Below are positions 34,239 through 46,232 of a stretch of DNA of 64,000 nucleotides, piece by piece. The notes under the pieces are model-generated. The model saw only the letters and a list, made by a program, of their open reading frames with translations, searched no databases and had not been told where the DNA came from. Numbering within the stretch: the stretch's first letter is position 1; every line of letters begins with the position of its first letter. Origin of the DNA: Ectobius pallidus (taxonomy: Eukaryota > Arthropoda > Insecta > Blattodea > Ectobiidae); NCBI GenBank assembly GCA_964059195.1, contig CAXKWD010000004.1, forward strand, positions 116,577,938 to 116,641,937, read 5' to 3'. The translations under genes and the position numbers were made by a program.

Positions 34239-35836
34239 ATTACATTACATGATTTTAAAACTTATTTTTTGTTGATTTTTCGAAAACGGCTTCATCGATT
34301 TTGTTTAAGTGTTTACACCAAGTGCTTATTTCATTATTAAGAAGAATTGTACTCGTAGATCTACAATTCTTATTCTTTTTTTTTTTTAAATTGTCTATTG
34401 GGAAGTTATTGTTATAGCCAGTTATTGATTGTCAAACTCAGAATTCAAGACTTATGCGGTGAGCAATACAACTTTGTATAAGGCTGAGACAACTGGAAAA
34501 CTATTTCATGGAATATTTTTACATTTTCTGAACGTTACAAACGCATAAACGTTTACAGTTTTATTGGAAATTTTGAAAACTGAAACAGTAGTGAGAGATT
34601 TATACTTTTAGTTAACTTCTTTAAACATGTGCTAAATTTTTAAAAAGTTCTATTTAGGAAAGGTCAAATTAAATTTTGTTTGGAACAATCATAGCTATTT
34701 AAATGGTTTCTATTTAGGAATGGTCAAATTAAATTTTGTTTTGAACAATTATAGTTCTCTCCCCAGGACTGATTACTTGGGTTTTTGTGATCTCTTATTT
34801 ATTTCCTGAACCTAATCAGTATATTGGAGAACCAGATGTCTTGAATTTGTAACATTATGTTTACTTGAGACAGATTGCCCATCAATCCAGGCATAAGACT
34901 GTCAGATAAGACATTTGAAAAATATTAATGAAAATACCTGCAAAATGATTATACAATTGTGCCTATAATGCTAGAATAAATATTCTAAAGTAACTTACGA
35001 AGGAAAACAGTCTCAGAAAATAAAGCCTATATAGATTGCAGTTAATGCTGTACAGTTTTGTGTCATCAGATTTTACTTTATCTTTCTTTTTCCACTGAAA
35101 ATATTAATGCAAATACTCGAAATAATTTCACAGATGCGATATTGAAGGCAGTAAATGCTCTGGGACTCTGCGTTGTCCTACCTGTCTCTAATCCCTGATA
35201 AAATCTGTGTTAATGGAAGGGTGTTTGAAGCCTTGTATGGTGAAGCCTTAAAAAAATAATAAATAAAAAAAACTCCATACCAAATCCAGTCAGTTCATCG
35301 AAAAAGTTACCTTCTGTTTGACACTGTTCACATTTTTAAATTAATCCGTAACCAAGTAGTTGAATAAACATAACGAAATCTGTATTGTAAACGATGTAGA
35401 AGTTTTTTTTGTTTAATGTCGTATGTCAAGTGTTAACTAAAACAGTAACATCCTTACTGCTGCTCTGTTTTTCTTTATAAATATAACGAATTTTGCCATT
35501 TTCTCTGCCTTGTCCATGAAGTCTATATCCTACTTCCATAAAGAACCAGAATAAATTCGTATAATTAGCTAGGAATAGTTTTAACCCTATGAATATGGCG
35601 GCACTTTAAACTCTGAACAATCAAGGCGTCCGGGTCATCAGCTATTTTTACTGCACTATCAGTAGACTATGATTTTAAACTTACTTAACCGCATATTAAC
35701 GAAAATTAAATGCTATAACGTTACGACATATTATACGATTGTGGTAGAAGTACAACTTAAATTACATAACTCAACAAAAAGAAAGCCTGAACAAATCCAT
35801 TCTTTAAACTATATTATTGTTTAAAGTGTATGTTTC

Positions 35837-36586
35837 TACCCTTCCTTCTTGGCTGCAGTCGAGTTCAGTAAATATTCTCAACTGCATTTCCAGAACGTGA
35901 ACGCGAAGGATAGGATTTTCTGTTATTCCTTTCAACTTCAATGTAGCTTCGGTGTTGTCAATTTCACGTAAATTGGAAGTGAAATCAGGTTGTAAAGGAA
36001 CAACAAACATTAAACTCGGTTATCTCTGTGGTATCGAAGAGGCACATAAACAGGCAAGAGAGTTCAAATGGAGGTGGGGAGGACATGTGGCCAGACTACC
36101 TGCAGACAGATGGGCCTATGCCACCATGATCTGGGACCCAAGAAGAGGGAAAAGAAGAAGAGGGAGACCGAGAAGGAGATGGGCTCAGGTCTTCATAGAA
36201 GTGATAGGACCGCAACGGTCACGAGTAGCAAGGGATAGGAGGGAGTGGAAAATCACAATTTTAGATTTAGAATAAAATGTGGACATAATTTAGAAACTGA
36301 AAGTGAAGTGAAGTGAATTGGGGAAAAAGTACAGGACACTCATTCTAGACTCAAAATGGAACACAAGCTACAAACAGTAACTAACAGTTAAAGTAAAAAC
36401 TCAAATCCGACCATGCACACAGGAAATAGCTCACCCCGTGTGTACAAACTGAGCTAACCCTACCGATAGTAGGAGGCCCTTGCCTGAAAAGGATTCAGTG
36501 GCTTTTTCTAATTCTAATTCTAATTTCTAATCTCTGTTGTGTATTAAACAAAGCAGCGATGCACCAAAGACCAGTTTTCTTTTTTT
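35837..36586. repeat. Structured core, copy G, split by a LINE insertion
   Basis: The left part (35837-36029) keeps the first stem and CTGTTATTCCTTT / AAAGGAACAACA. It lacks the GCCTGCGA portion after CCAGA and has lost the CAGAGCC arm. The LINE 3' end at 36030-36529 enters exactly in the ATCGCTG arm, duplicating ATCTCTGT. The right part resumes TTGTGTATTAAACAAAGCAGCGAT and ends ACCAAAGACCAG with a T-run. With a missing arm and an insertion, this copy should be unable to fold like the rest. Its downstream partner segment is also degraded. Confidence 0.65.
36030..36529 (+). mobile_element. 3' end of an RTE-like LINE
   Basis: 5'-truncated copy flanked by the perfect 8-bp direct repeat ATCTCTGT (36022-36029 and 36530-36537). 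The first 235 bases still encode the C-terminal tail of a LINE protein: WGGHVARLPADRWAYATMIW, then DPRRGK and RRRGRPRRRWAQ, then DRREW. This aligns with the end of the frame at 51533-52687. The 3' end has AGGCCCTTGCCT and a short (TAATTC)n tail, as in the 51.5-kb copy. The two copies are related but not the same subfamily. Confidence 0.88.
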
Positions 36587-37309
36587 AATTAAACCTTCCT
36601 TTAAACACATGAAATACAATACTGGAACGAGCAAAATTCGTATTCCAGTCAGTTCAGAGATAATTTAACAACTAATAATATGAATTTAATTCTTTGCAAC
36701 AATTTGCTAAAATAGTCCATAAATATTAGTTAGATTTTAAGAACTTACTTTAAGATCTGGCCATTTGTCCTATGGATGTATTTATTTATTTTTATGCGTA
36801 ATAATAAACATTACAGTTGTTTTTAAATCGAAACATCAGACGCCAGTTCCCTTTCTTTCTTCGGCCGCCTTTTGCAGCAAAATGTTCGTATATCTTTTTC
36901 AATTGAGATGTGATCGTTAATCCTATAAATTTCTGAAATACGTTTTACACTTAATATAATACACAAATCAACATTATAATGCTGCTAGGCTATATACTTA
37001 ATGCAGAAAACATTTTCTTTCTTACGCAGTCGCTTCCGGCATTGTATTCGCATTTCTTCCTCCCATTGTGGATCCCACAGCATCCGTAGGGCACCATCCC
37101 CATTAATCCTTGTCAAGTTCCAGATAATTTTTGTTCTTACTCTTTAATAGTTTAAATTCGTTCAGAATAAAGAGGAACTATGAATTCCCTCGAAAGTTAC
37201 ACGAAATTCTGATAATTTTCAGATTGTGACATTTAACAATTAAATTCTTCCGAGTATGTAGGCTGCAGTAAACTTTTGGTATAATAGTAGGCCTATGACG
37301 ATTCACAGC

Positions 37310-38057
37310 CCAACAAAAAATAACATTTTGTTTTTGTGTCTCAGATGTTTTACCGGATTTTGGCTATACTTAGTGCGCTTATTCCAAATATGTAAACAGT
37401 TCTTGTCTACCAGCTCTACTTTTGTCGAGGGGGGGGATTTTATTCGTGAACTCTTAGTCTAGCAGACAAAATCTTCCTTGGTAATATGCTAGGTTCTTGA
37501 CCATACTTTGGACACGTAGGACGAAATCTGTACGAAGTACAGAAAAACTAAAAAGCTGGATTATTTTTGGCCCTCAAATTGACAGCTCATAAGTCATAAG
37601 TCATAAACGCCGGTCCTGGAAACCACCATTAACGGCCGTGGGTGTCGGCATGCTGACCACATGCCCCCCAATCCTGCCATCTGCCTATAGGTAGATGATG
37701 CAGCGGTCGGGTGGTAGGCCTTGTCCCTTCGGGGATGTCGCGCCACGGAGTTAGTTAAGTCATAAACGACCGTACAGTATGTGACAATATCATTTTTTTT
37801 AAAGACTCCATGTTATATTGTTATTGTAATGTTAATGTAATGTTAGTGTGTTGCTTTATTCTTCACATGAGTTAGAAGCTACAAATAGGCACTGTTTTTT
37901 ATTTATATCAAACGTAAAATGGGATAATATGCATAATGTAATACCATATCTCAAAAACTAAAGCTGATGGGGCATAACCAATGGCACATTTGGCATCAGC
38001 GACCAAAATATACCAAAGAATAGGTATAAATTATAATGCACCAAAATGGCTGTTGGT
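37310..38057. mobile_element. Unclassified insertion in unit G
   Basis: Unit G breaks at ATGACGATTCACAGC and resumes at TTATTCATGTACAGC, so roughly 750 bp are foreign. It includes a G-run (37429-37437), a SINE fragment (37610-37756) and the segment AAAACTAAAGCTGATGGGGC (37956-37975). No coding motif or clear inverted ends. Class unknown. Confidence 0.5.
37610..37756 (+). mobile_element. 5'-truncated SINE fragment
   Basis: Matches the 3' half of the SINE at 23631-23920 (GGCATGCTGACCACATGCCC, GTAGATGATGCAGC, GCGCCACGGAG). Flanked by the 12-bp direct repeat AAGTCATAAACG (37598-37609 and 37757-37768). Confidence 0.9.
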
Positions 38058-38213
38058 CTGTGTTATTCATGTACAGCGCGTATTATGCGATTACCTTTTC
38101 CTCATGGTTATGTAATTCCTGCAACCAGCGTAAATATAAAATCCTCCTCTCTGCTTTCAGAAATTTCAGTTCATTTTTATATCCATAATACATTTAGATT
38201 ATGAGTGATTGAT

Positions 38214-38400
38214 CCATATTCTCCTTATTCCCTCAATCTTTATACTTAAAATAAGAGACCCAACTACTTAAGATTATTTGAAAAAATATAAATAAGGGTT
38301 TATTGAGTTTAACAATATAAAACAGGCATATGTGTGTAGTGTTCATATGTAAGACTAAAAAATCAATTATAAAAATTGTCAATAGTGTAGTTTTCACTCA
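38214..38400 (+). repeat. Dispersed repeat, partner of 55385-55560
   Basis: The sequence from TATTCTCCTTATTCCCTCAA to CATATGTAAGACTAAAAAA is present in reverse orientation at 55385-55560, with moderate divergence. Neither copy has a reading frame with recognised motifs. The two lie in different units at different positions, so they are insertions of one family rather than part of the unit. Confidence 0.75.
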
Positions 38401-38725
38401 ATATCTATTGAAGGTCGTTAAAAAATATAAATTTGTTGATAAAACTATACAGCAGTGCTGTGAAACCAATCGTTATGTACGGTATGTAAAAAATCAATCT
38501 GCAATTGCACACGTAATGTAAGCAATCACTATACAGTGATTTAATTAGGGTACTTCACTTTTTTAAAGAATGGCTGTTTGCAAGAAAGATCGCACAAAAA
38601 TAGTAAATATTTTATAAAATTGCGACTGATTATAAACAATAACATATTACGTATAAATTCCATTACATTACCTAAAAAAGCTGATCAAATCCCTGCTGTA
38701 GACTATATTGTTAACAATATTATTT

Positions 38726-38958
38726 CACCCTTCCTTCTTGGCTGCAGTCGAGTCAGTTTGCTGAACTGCATTTCCAGAGCCTGCGAACGTGGACGCGAAG
38801 GATAGGATTTTCTGTTATTCCTTTGAAATTAAACATGATTCCTAATATCACATAAATTACAGTGAATATGAAATCGCAAAGGAATAACAGACATTAGGCT
38901 CCGTTATCGCTGTTCTGTATTAAACAAAGCAGCGATTCACCAAAGACCAGTTCTATTT
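38726..38958. repeat. Conserved structured core, copy H
   Basis: Sister of copy F. The first stem is TGCAGTCGAG / CTGAACTGCA, with one unpaired position. The AGGCTCCG arm pairs with CAGAGCCT by a wobble only on the minus strand. The other stems are perfect. It ends ACCAAAGACCAGTTCTATTT, with only three T, so a poly-T end is not universal. Confidence 0.6.
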
Positions 38959-40250
38959 AATTAAATCGTGTTTGATACACATGATATACAATATCCAAAT
39001 GAGAAAATCCTGTGGTTTGGGGGTGTTAAGTGATAATTTAATAAGCAATTATATTGGATTAAATTTTTAAATCTTTGCACCAATTTGGCAAATATTAGTT
39101 AAATTTTAAGAATTTACTTTGAGATCTGGTCTTTGGTCCTATGGATGTTTTAATTATTTTTATACTTAAGAATGAACATTACAATGAACATACAGTAACA
39201 TGGAAAATACCCTTCTTCTTCCGCTGTCTTCTCCAGCAAACATTTTCCTTCTTAGGCAGTCACCTCCGGTGTTGTATTCTCACTTCTTCCGTCCAATTGT
39301 AGATCCCACTGCATCTGTTGGCCAGCATTCTATTAATTGTAATTTTGGTGTATCCTGAAGAAAAGAGGAGCCCATTGTAAAAATTACACTTGCATACAGA
39401 ATACAGAGGGGGAGGTATCAATTCCCTGAAGCATTAACATCAAATTTTGATACTTTTCATATTGTGATAATTAATTCAATTCTTAAGAGTTTAAAGGCTG
39501 CATTTAGAATATTTGCATTTACTAGGCCTGCGGTGTTCATACATGCACAGTTTGTATTTTGCTATACCTTTTCCTCATGATATTGTTAAATCTGTGGTCT
39601 CCCCTTAAGATCCATATCTCCATTTGCTTTGTAATATCTCAATCCATATTTAGATTTGTATCTGTAATGTATTTAATGCATATTTACATTTTAATGTCTA
39701 TAATTTTTTTAATTTTTGAAATGTAATTTTTGTTATTTCTATTCCCAAAGAAGCATTCTGTTTCCATGGAAATTTTTGTGAAAATATAAGGAATTGTTTA
39801 AGCTCGTAAAATAGTAGGTTTCGTTTAACTAGCCTCCGAATAAAGCTTTTCTCTTACAATTTAGCGTTATTCTCTCTCTGTCTATCCAATTTGGGAGTGT
39901 TTTCTTCTTAATAGTTACATTGTACCCTGGAGTCAAAAATAACTTTCTTTCTTTTTGAATGATTCTCATTTGAGCTATTTACTACAAATAATTTTCGGGA
40001 TAATACTTTTAATAATTTTTCGATAACTATATTATCTTTTATATCAAGAATTTAAGGTGGATTAATTTTTAGAGTTATGTGTTATTTTGTGTTTTAAATT
40101 TTGTATTTTTACTTCTCTAACCGTACTAAAGGTGTTATAGGCATATGAAAATTTGTATTCGATCCTGAAATTCGATGTCGAGTTTTCATTATAAATATGC
40201 GTTTTGAGATTCCCTGAGTCTATGTATTAAATGTTCAGAAATACTTGTAT

Positions 40251-40282
40251 GTATGTATGTATGTGTGTGTGGTGTTTGTTTG
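40251..40282. repeat. GTAT / GT microsatellite
   Basis: ATGTATGTATGTATGTGTG-type run inside unit H, at the position where other units carry GTGTGTTTGTGTG stretches. Confidence 0.85.
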
Positions 40283-43200
40283 TTTGTGTCTTACGGCGTT
40301 TCTATTGCTAGAAAGGAAAACCGTTCAAATAAACACATAAAAATATTATTTTTAGGTTAAATATATTTTGGGAATGTGACGTGAATTTTGGCGACCAATT
40401 TCTCTTACTTTTAGTTCTACTGTACATTACGATTTTATCATATCGATTTTCGCCGAAACGGCTCCTACGATGTTGTGTAAATCTTGTACACAAGGTCGTA
40501 TTTTTTTATTAAGAATTTAGATCTAGCCTACAGTATTAATTATATCAAACCTTAATTTTTTCTTAGAAGGAAAGTTATCAGGGAGTTATTGATGCTAAAA
40601 CTCAGGCTTCAAAACTAGTATTGTTAACAATACTATTATGTATGATGGTGAGACAACAGATAATGCAGGCCTTGCAATGCGGCATCTTATGCTATATATT
40701 ATTTTGTAAACCTCTCTGTAACATACCGGTATTTTACTTTTACTGTCACTTTAACATGGAATAACATTTTTCCATGATTTTCTCGAAAGCCGCGTTAACG
40801 ATTTGAAAGGAAGTTATAAAAAATAGCTTCATTTTATATTGGTTACTCATTAACATATATAGAATTTTTTGTTGCACTTCGGAAACGAAATGTTTTGAAT
40901 GGAATTTTTAAGGATATAGAACCATAGCAATTTAAATATGCTATTTAAACTTAAACCAAAATTGAGAGCGCAGTTTTCGAAAGAAAGGAAAGTGTTGAAC
41001 ATAGACGCATTGGCAAGAAAACAAGTTACTAAATTTACTCTTTATACCACATAAAGAGAAGATGTGAAAATATGAAGTTCGGTTCTAAGATGTTTAATTG
41101 TTTGAGCACTTCTAATGCTAAAGGGTCATGACCATCGAGGGAGTGCTGCAGAAAATTACCATTTCGTAGACCAGCATTTAAAATTTAATTTTTTTTACCC
41201 AAGTTTTAAGTCCACTTATAATATAATAAAGAGGTATAAGAATTATATATATAGGCGTTTAAAATTAAAAGAATTTGACACCGTTGACGTTATAAAAGTA
41301 AAGCAACTTAATATCAGTAAACCCATTGCATTGTATCTTTAAGAAAAATGTATGAATATCGTGTTTTCTTGCCTAGTCTGTAATAAAAGTACAGTACTGC
41401 ACATTTTCCCAAACCGAAGATATGTTTAGAAAAATAATTATTCCGAACTTCAGAGAGGCAGATCCATCTGCTTTCATACACTTTCACATTACATTTTTTT
41501 CGTATACACGCGTTTTTTACCACTACCTAGCCTTTTGACTGATTTAACTCTTTAACTCTTCCTTTTCCTCCAAAGATCTGCTTAAAAATATCTTTAACAG
41601 ATCATATACAGAATTCGCCACGTTGGTTCACATTTAAGAAATTCTACCGCTCGACAATACATCCTACGACTAATGCTCGACCCTTTAGTGGCTCCGTGAA
41701 TTATAGCACAATCACAGTTGGCAAGGAGCAAAGCCCAGTAGTGTGTGCACAGTCAGGTTTAACAGTAGGTCTATTGCACCTTCTCTCTGAGTGAGATGTA
41801 GCGGCTGAAGCCAATAATTCAGTACGGTTAGCATTCGTAGAGAATAGGCAAACTGTTAGTTCAGTTTTCACAGTGCTCTTTAGCATATTAGCATATGATC
41901 ATCGCTCGTCCCTGATGCTATAATGCACAAATAAATAAAAAAAGTGTTAATACTGGTCTTCTATGTCAGAGATTATCTAGTAGGCGGACATGTTCTTAGG
42001 AGTACAGGCTTTAGAAAGGGTTAGAACTGAGATTTTAGCGAAAATAAATTAAAAAATAACGTTTGATTTACTACGACAAAATGTTTCATCAGCTTTCAAA
42101 AAGACAGTTACAGTAGACTGTTTGGCCTGGCTTCCTTACTAGGTCTCGCAGTCATTTCCAATCTGTATACTCATATACGAAAACATTTTAGTGGCATTTT
42201 CTGAAAACTTTATTTTCACATCTTCAATACCTTCCAAGCGCATGAGCTGTTTACAGTTTTAATGAAAATCTCCACTTTGAGAGCTATGCGGACGGAATCT
42301 TAAGCATTAGTGACAGAGTTATTCTTTCAGTTAATTTCTTAAAAGAGGCGCTAGAATTATATACATTCATATATAGGGAAGATCGATAACTTAAATTTTG
42401 TTTGGAACAAATTCCTCTTTCTATAGAGTCATACTAAAAGAAATATATCTTAGGCCTATTTCTGAGTTAACTTGCTAAGGAGAAAATGTTTTAGGAGTCG
42501 TATAAAATGGTGCACGTTTAATTAATTAATTTTTACACACAGGCCTATATTGCAATACAGAAAGTATGGATGGTTTGCGTCCCACCAGAGGTGCTACAAT
42601 TGCACCAGTTGTCAAAAAGATTAATTTCTGTTGTAGAAAGTACAGAGAGTCGCAACTGCTTGACGTAATACACTGTGGTATCTTTCGTTCATGACTTGTA
42701 ACATCACATCCTGTTTTTAGTCAACTGTTTACTTCAGATAAAAATTCATCTTAATCGGCCTTTGCCTAACGTATTGAAATTCTGCATTTACTTAAACTCA
42801 TACGTTAATAGCCTACTCACAATAAATTCGTAGGTACTACTGGTCTTGGAAATCCTTGATTGTGTAATTCCTCTCTTTTGACTGCTCAGTATCTCTTTGC
42901 ATTTCTTTTTGTAGATTTAGGTTTATAAGCTGTTTATTCCACATTTAAATGATGAAAATTTCTTTTATCTGTCCTTGAAAACATTTCATTATGCCTTAAA
43001 GATCCATGGAAACCATTAAGATCTAATGTTTATGCTCGTGGAATCCTTCGATAATAATTAATGTAGAAGTGAAAAAAGATACATTACACAGGATTATCGC
43101 TTGACACCGTGAGTTGAACTAATTTTTCCATCCTGAAATTCTGTATGAATTGAACTGGGTGGAATGATTTTTGAAAATATTGCGGAAAAACTTTCTAATC

Positions 43201-43376
43201 ATTGCTCATCACTTGAAATTATGTTCTAAATCAATATTATTGTTCTGAACAAGGTTTAACAGAAAAATGAAATTGGCATTATAAATTTATAGTGTTATTG
43301 CTAATGTATTTTATACTTAGTTTCAATTTCTTAATATTATTATTTTCTAATTTCTACTGTTATTTTGTATTATATG

Positions 43377-43718
43377 CTATTGTTGGAACCCATGGAGGGG
43401 GGAGAGTTGGGTTGGGAAAACCCTAAGCAGGTAGGCCACAAATCCAGGCCCATTGGGCCAACCCCTGACAATGAGATGATTGGAATGTTCAAAGCCCTCG
43501 TTCCGAGCAGATTCCACTACGATCCCCCACGGAGCTCCCAAACATCCATGAAGATCCTGAAACTCATTATGTGCACCATGCTTCCACGGTTATACAATAA
43601 AAAAAAATCAACAATTTGACAGAGCAGGTGGGGGCAACGTGAGAGGGGGTACTTAAGCGATAGGATCACTTGCCTGTCCAAACATCCCCCTCCTATATCT
43701 GCCAAAATATGGGGTTTA
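43377..43718. mobile_element. Unclassified GC-richer insertion
   Basis: A locally GC-richer segment (from TATTGTTGGAACCCATGGAG to CTATATCTGCCAAAATATGG) stands out from the AT-rich array and lies exactly between units H and I. It contains an A-run (AATAAAAAAAAATC near 43601) but no tRNA-like promoter. The plus-strand 84-codon frame inside has no recognised motif. Probably an old retrocopy or SINE-like repeat. Confidence 0.45.
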
Positions 43719-44177
43719 CATATACTTATGTAGAATGTTTTTTAAATTAATTTTATTTGCTGTAATGTGTTTAATTTGGTACCTAATCATTTTTTTCCTA
43801 ACCTCCGTAGGATTAAAGGCATGTTTAAAAAGTATGAAATGTTTCGTTTTCTACCTCTACCACCCCACACAGCACCAAGACTCGATGTATTTTAAGAGAA
43901 CTCTTCTGATCGTGAAAGGAGAAAGGTACCAAACAACTTACACAAAATGAAGTTTAGTTCTCTTGGATGTCCGGGTCATCAGCTATTTTTACTGCACTAT
44001 TGGTATATTTTGAATTTAAACATATACTTAACCACACATAAACGACAAATACATAATTATGCATTAACATATTACCGTTACCACATGAATTTACGGCTGT
44101 GGTAAAAATACAACTTATATTACATTACCTAAAATAGCTGAACAAATCCCTGCTATATTGTTAACAATATTATATTT

Positions 44178-44415
44178 CACCCTTTCTTCTTGGCTGCAGT
44201 CGAGTTCAATTAGTTCTCTCAACTGCATTTCCAGAGCCTGCGAACGTGGACGCGAAGGACAGGGTTTTCTGTTCTTTCTTTCAACATCATGATTAAGAAT
44301 TCCACATAAATTACAGTGAATATGAGATCGTAAAGGAACAACAGACATTAGGCTCTTTTATCGCTGTTGTGTATTAATCAAAGCAGTGATTCACCAAAGA
44401 CCAGTTCGCTTTTTC
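44178..44415. repeat. Conserved structured core, copy I
   Basis: The most divergent intact copy: CTGTTCTTTCTTT against AAAGGAACAACAG (mispaired), ATCGCTG against CAGTGAT (a G-U pair on the plus strand), and AGGCTCTTTTA. The first stem and the GCGAACGTGGACGCGAAGG segment are kept. It ends ACCAAAGACCAGTTCGCTTTTT. The downstream partner is at 44593-44604. Confidence 0.55.
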
Positions 44416-44652
44416 TCATTAAATCGTTTCTAATGCACATAATATAGAATACGCTAACAAGCAGAGTTAGTGTTCCAGTCAGCACAGTGATAATTGAATA
44501 ACTAATCATATGAATTTAAATGTTTAAACCTTTGCACTAATTTGCCAAAGTAGCCAATAATTATTAGTTACATTTTAAGAATTAGTATAAGATCTGGTCT
44601 TTGGTCATATGGATGTTTGAAATTATTTGAGAATATTATAGGAGAAAAATTC

Positions 44653-44726
44653 CTCCGGCACTGGGACTTGAACCCAGGACCTTTGGCTATTCGCGCCAAT
44701 GCTCTACCAACTGAGCTAAGCCGGAG
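44653..44726 (-). tRNA. tRNA-like gene in foldback element 2
   Basis: Same 74-base tRNA-like sequence as in element 1, with intact box A and box B and TTTTT just after its end on the minus strand. Confidence 0.6.
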
Positions 44727-44966
44727 CTCAATTCACAGCACCAGATAGAATCTCCCTCCTATGACTAATTGCCCTAATGGTCTACCTCACAGACAGACAA
44801 GTTATGTCATATGCAGTACTGTGAGGCACACTAAGTAGTGATTTTTGTGACCGGGCTCCCACTGTTATTGTACAGTTAACATTCAAGATAGATATATAAG
44901 CATTCATGAGCCACAGATTATTGTCTCTGTTGGACACTACATGAGAATATTATAGGAGAAAAATTC

Positions 44967-45040
44967 CTCCGGCACTGGGACTTGAACCCAGGACCTTTGG
45001 CTATTCGCGCCAATGCTCTACCAACTGAGCTAAGCCGGAG
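44967..45040 (-). tRNA. tRNA-like gene in foldback element 2
   Basis: Identical copy, 314 bp from the previous one in the same orientation. Confidence 0.6.
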
Positions 45041-45269
45041 CTCAATTCACAGCACCAGATAGAATCTCCCTCCTATGACTAATTGCCCTAATGGTCTACC
45101 TCACAGACAGACAAGTTATGTCATATGCAGTACTGTGAGGCACACTAAGTAGTGATTTTTGTGACCGGGCTCCCACTGTTATTGTACAGTTAACATTCAA
45201 GATAGATATATAAGCATTCATGAGCCACAGATTATTGTCTCTGTTGGACACTACATGAGAATATTATAG

Positions 45270-45290
45270 GTTCAAGTCCCAGTGCCGGAG
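45270..45290 (+). pseudogene. Truncated tRNA-like gene at the inversion joint
   Basis: Only the T arm and acceptor 3' side of the tRNA-like sequence (GTTCAAGTCCCAGTGCCGGA) remain. They are fused to ATATTATAG of the minus-orientation arm, which marks the break point of the inversion. Confidence 0.85.
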
Positions 45291-45530
45291 GAATTTTTCT
45301 CCTATAATATTCTCATGTAGTGTCCAACAGAGACAATAATCTGTGGCTCATGAATGCTTATATATCTATCTTGAATGTTAACTGTACAATAACAGTGGGA
45401 GCCCGGTCACAAAAATCACTACTTAGTGTGCCTCACAGTACTGCATATGACATAACTTGTCTGTCTGTGAGGTAGACCATTAGGGCAATTAGTCATAGGA
45501 GGGAGATTCTATCTGGTGCTGTGAATTGAG

Positions 45531-45604
45531 CTTCGGCTTAGCTCAGTTGGTAGAGCATTGGCGCGAATAGCCAAAGGTCCTGGGTTCAAGTCCCAGTGCC
45601 GGAG
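45531..45604 (+). tRNA. tRNA-like gene in foldback element 2, acceptor variant
   Basis: Identical to the others except for a C to T change in the second acceptor pair (CTTCGGC instead of CTCCGGC), giving a T-G wobble. Internal promoter boxes intact. Confidence 0.55.
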
Positions 45605-45844
45605 GAATTTTTCTCCTATAATATTCTCATGTAGTGTCCAACAGAGACAATAATCTGTGGCTCATGAATGCTTATATATCTATCTTGAATGTTAACTGTA
45701 CAATAACAGTGGGAGCCCGGTCACAAAAATCACTACTTAGTGTGCCTCACAGTACTGCATATGACATAACTTGTCTGTCTGTGAGGTAGACCATTAGGGC
45801 AATTAGTCATAGGAGGGAGATTCTATCTGGTGCTGTGAATTGAG

Positions 45845-45918
45845 CTCCGGCTTAGCTCAGTTGGTAGAGCATTGGCGCGAATAGCCAAAGGTCCTGGGTT
45901 CAAGTCCCAGTGCCGGAG
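45845..45918 (+). tRNA. tRNA-like gene in foldback element 2
   Basis: Identical tandem copy, 314 bp after the previous one; TTTTT terminator-like run 3 bases downstream. Confidence 0.6.
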
Positions 45919-46158
45919 GAATTTTTCTCCTATAATATTCTCATGTAGTGTCCAACAGAGACAATAATCTGTGGCTCATGAATGCTTATATATCTATCTT
46001 GAATGTTAACTGTACAATAACAGTGGGAGCCCGGTCACAAAAATCACTACTTAGTGTGCCTCACAGTACTGCATATGACATAACTTGTCTGTCTGTGAGG
46101 TAGACCATTAGGGCAATTAGTCATAGGAGGGAGATTCTATCTGGTGCTGTGAATTGAG

Positions 46159-46232
46159 CTCCGGCTTAGCTCAGTTGGTAGAGCATTGGCGCGAATAGCC
46201 AAAGGTCCTGGGTTCAAGTCCCAGTGCCGGAG
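46159..46232 (+). tRNA. tRNA-like gene in foldback element 2
   Basis: Last tandem copy, 314 bp after the previous one. The element ends 80 bases later within the next partial unit. Confidence 0.6.

Larger units (their letters stand above)
30480..35200 (+). repeat. Long array unit F
   Basis: Lead (30600-31107, with TTTTCAGTACATCAATGACAATTG at 30957), core (31108-31345), GAGATCTGGTCTTTGGTCC (31508-31526), the CACCTCCGGC block (31648-31790), AAGATCCCTTTCTC (32021), GGTAAAGGAAGTGTTGTTTTCGACC (32462), then two successive copies of the TTGGCGMCAA...TTCTCTT...GATTTTCT segment (32670-32850 and 32955-33150), a second GAATTTAGGTTGGATTAATTT (33623) and the TTTCCTGAACCTAATCAGTA segment (34800). Core and downstream segments are very close to those of unit H. 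A SINE interrupts at 33929-34238. Confidence 0.72.
35440..38200 (+). repeat. Long array unit G
   Basis: The lead contains GTCCGGGTCATCAGCTATTT followed by TTACTGCAC (35629), shared with units I and L. Core (35837-36029 and 36530-36586, split by a LINE insertion), AAGATCTGGCCATTTGTCC (36762-36780, the most diverged of this segment), CGCTTCCGGCATTG block (37030-37130) and TACAGCGCGTATTATGCG (38072). A roughly 750-bp insertion lies at 37310-38057. It is the most eroded unit by eye. Confidence 0.7.
38530..43300 (+). repeat. Long array unit H
   Basis: Lead (short, from about 38600), core (38726-38958), GAGATCTGGTCTTTGGTCC (39121-39139), the CACCTCCGGTG block (39263-39380), GAATTTAAGGTGGATTAATTT (40049), GAAATTCGATGTCGAGTTTTC (40162), GATTTTCTCGAAAGCCGCG (40777) and CCATGGAAACCATTAAGATC (43004). 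It contains a GTAT/GT microsatellite (40251-40282). The stretch 41600-41950 does not match sister units, and a minus-strand frame of 61 codons there has no recognised family. Confidence 0.7.

Noticed and set aside
33980..34252. 90-codon plus-strand frame, GC-rich
   Set aside because: It lies inside a tRNA-derived SINE with clear target duplication.
43735..43950. Frames at 43735-43950 and 58133-58339 as a conserved small gene
   Set aside because: The two segments are homologous and can be read as ...FKKYEMFRF... and ...LKKYEKFRF..., but the similarity lies in different frames and is broken by stops and shifts; no sign of protein-level constraint.
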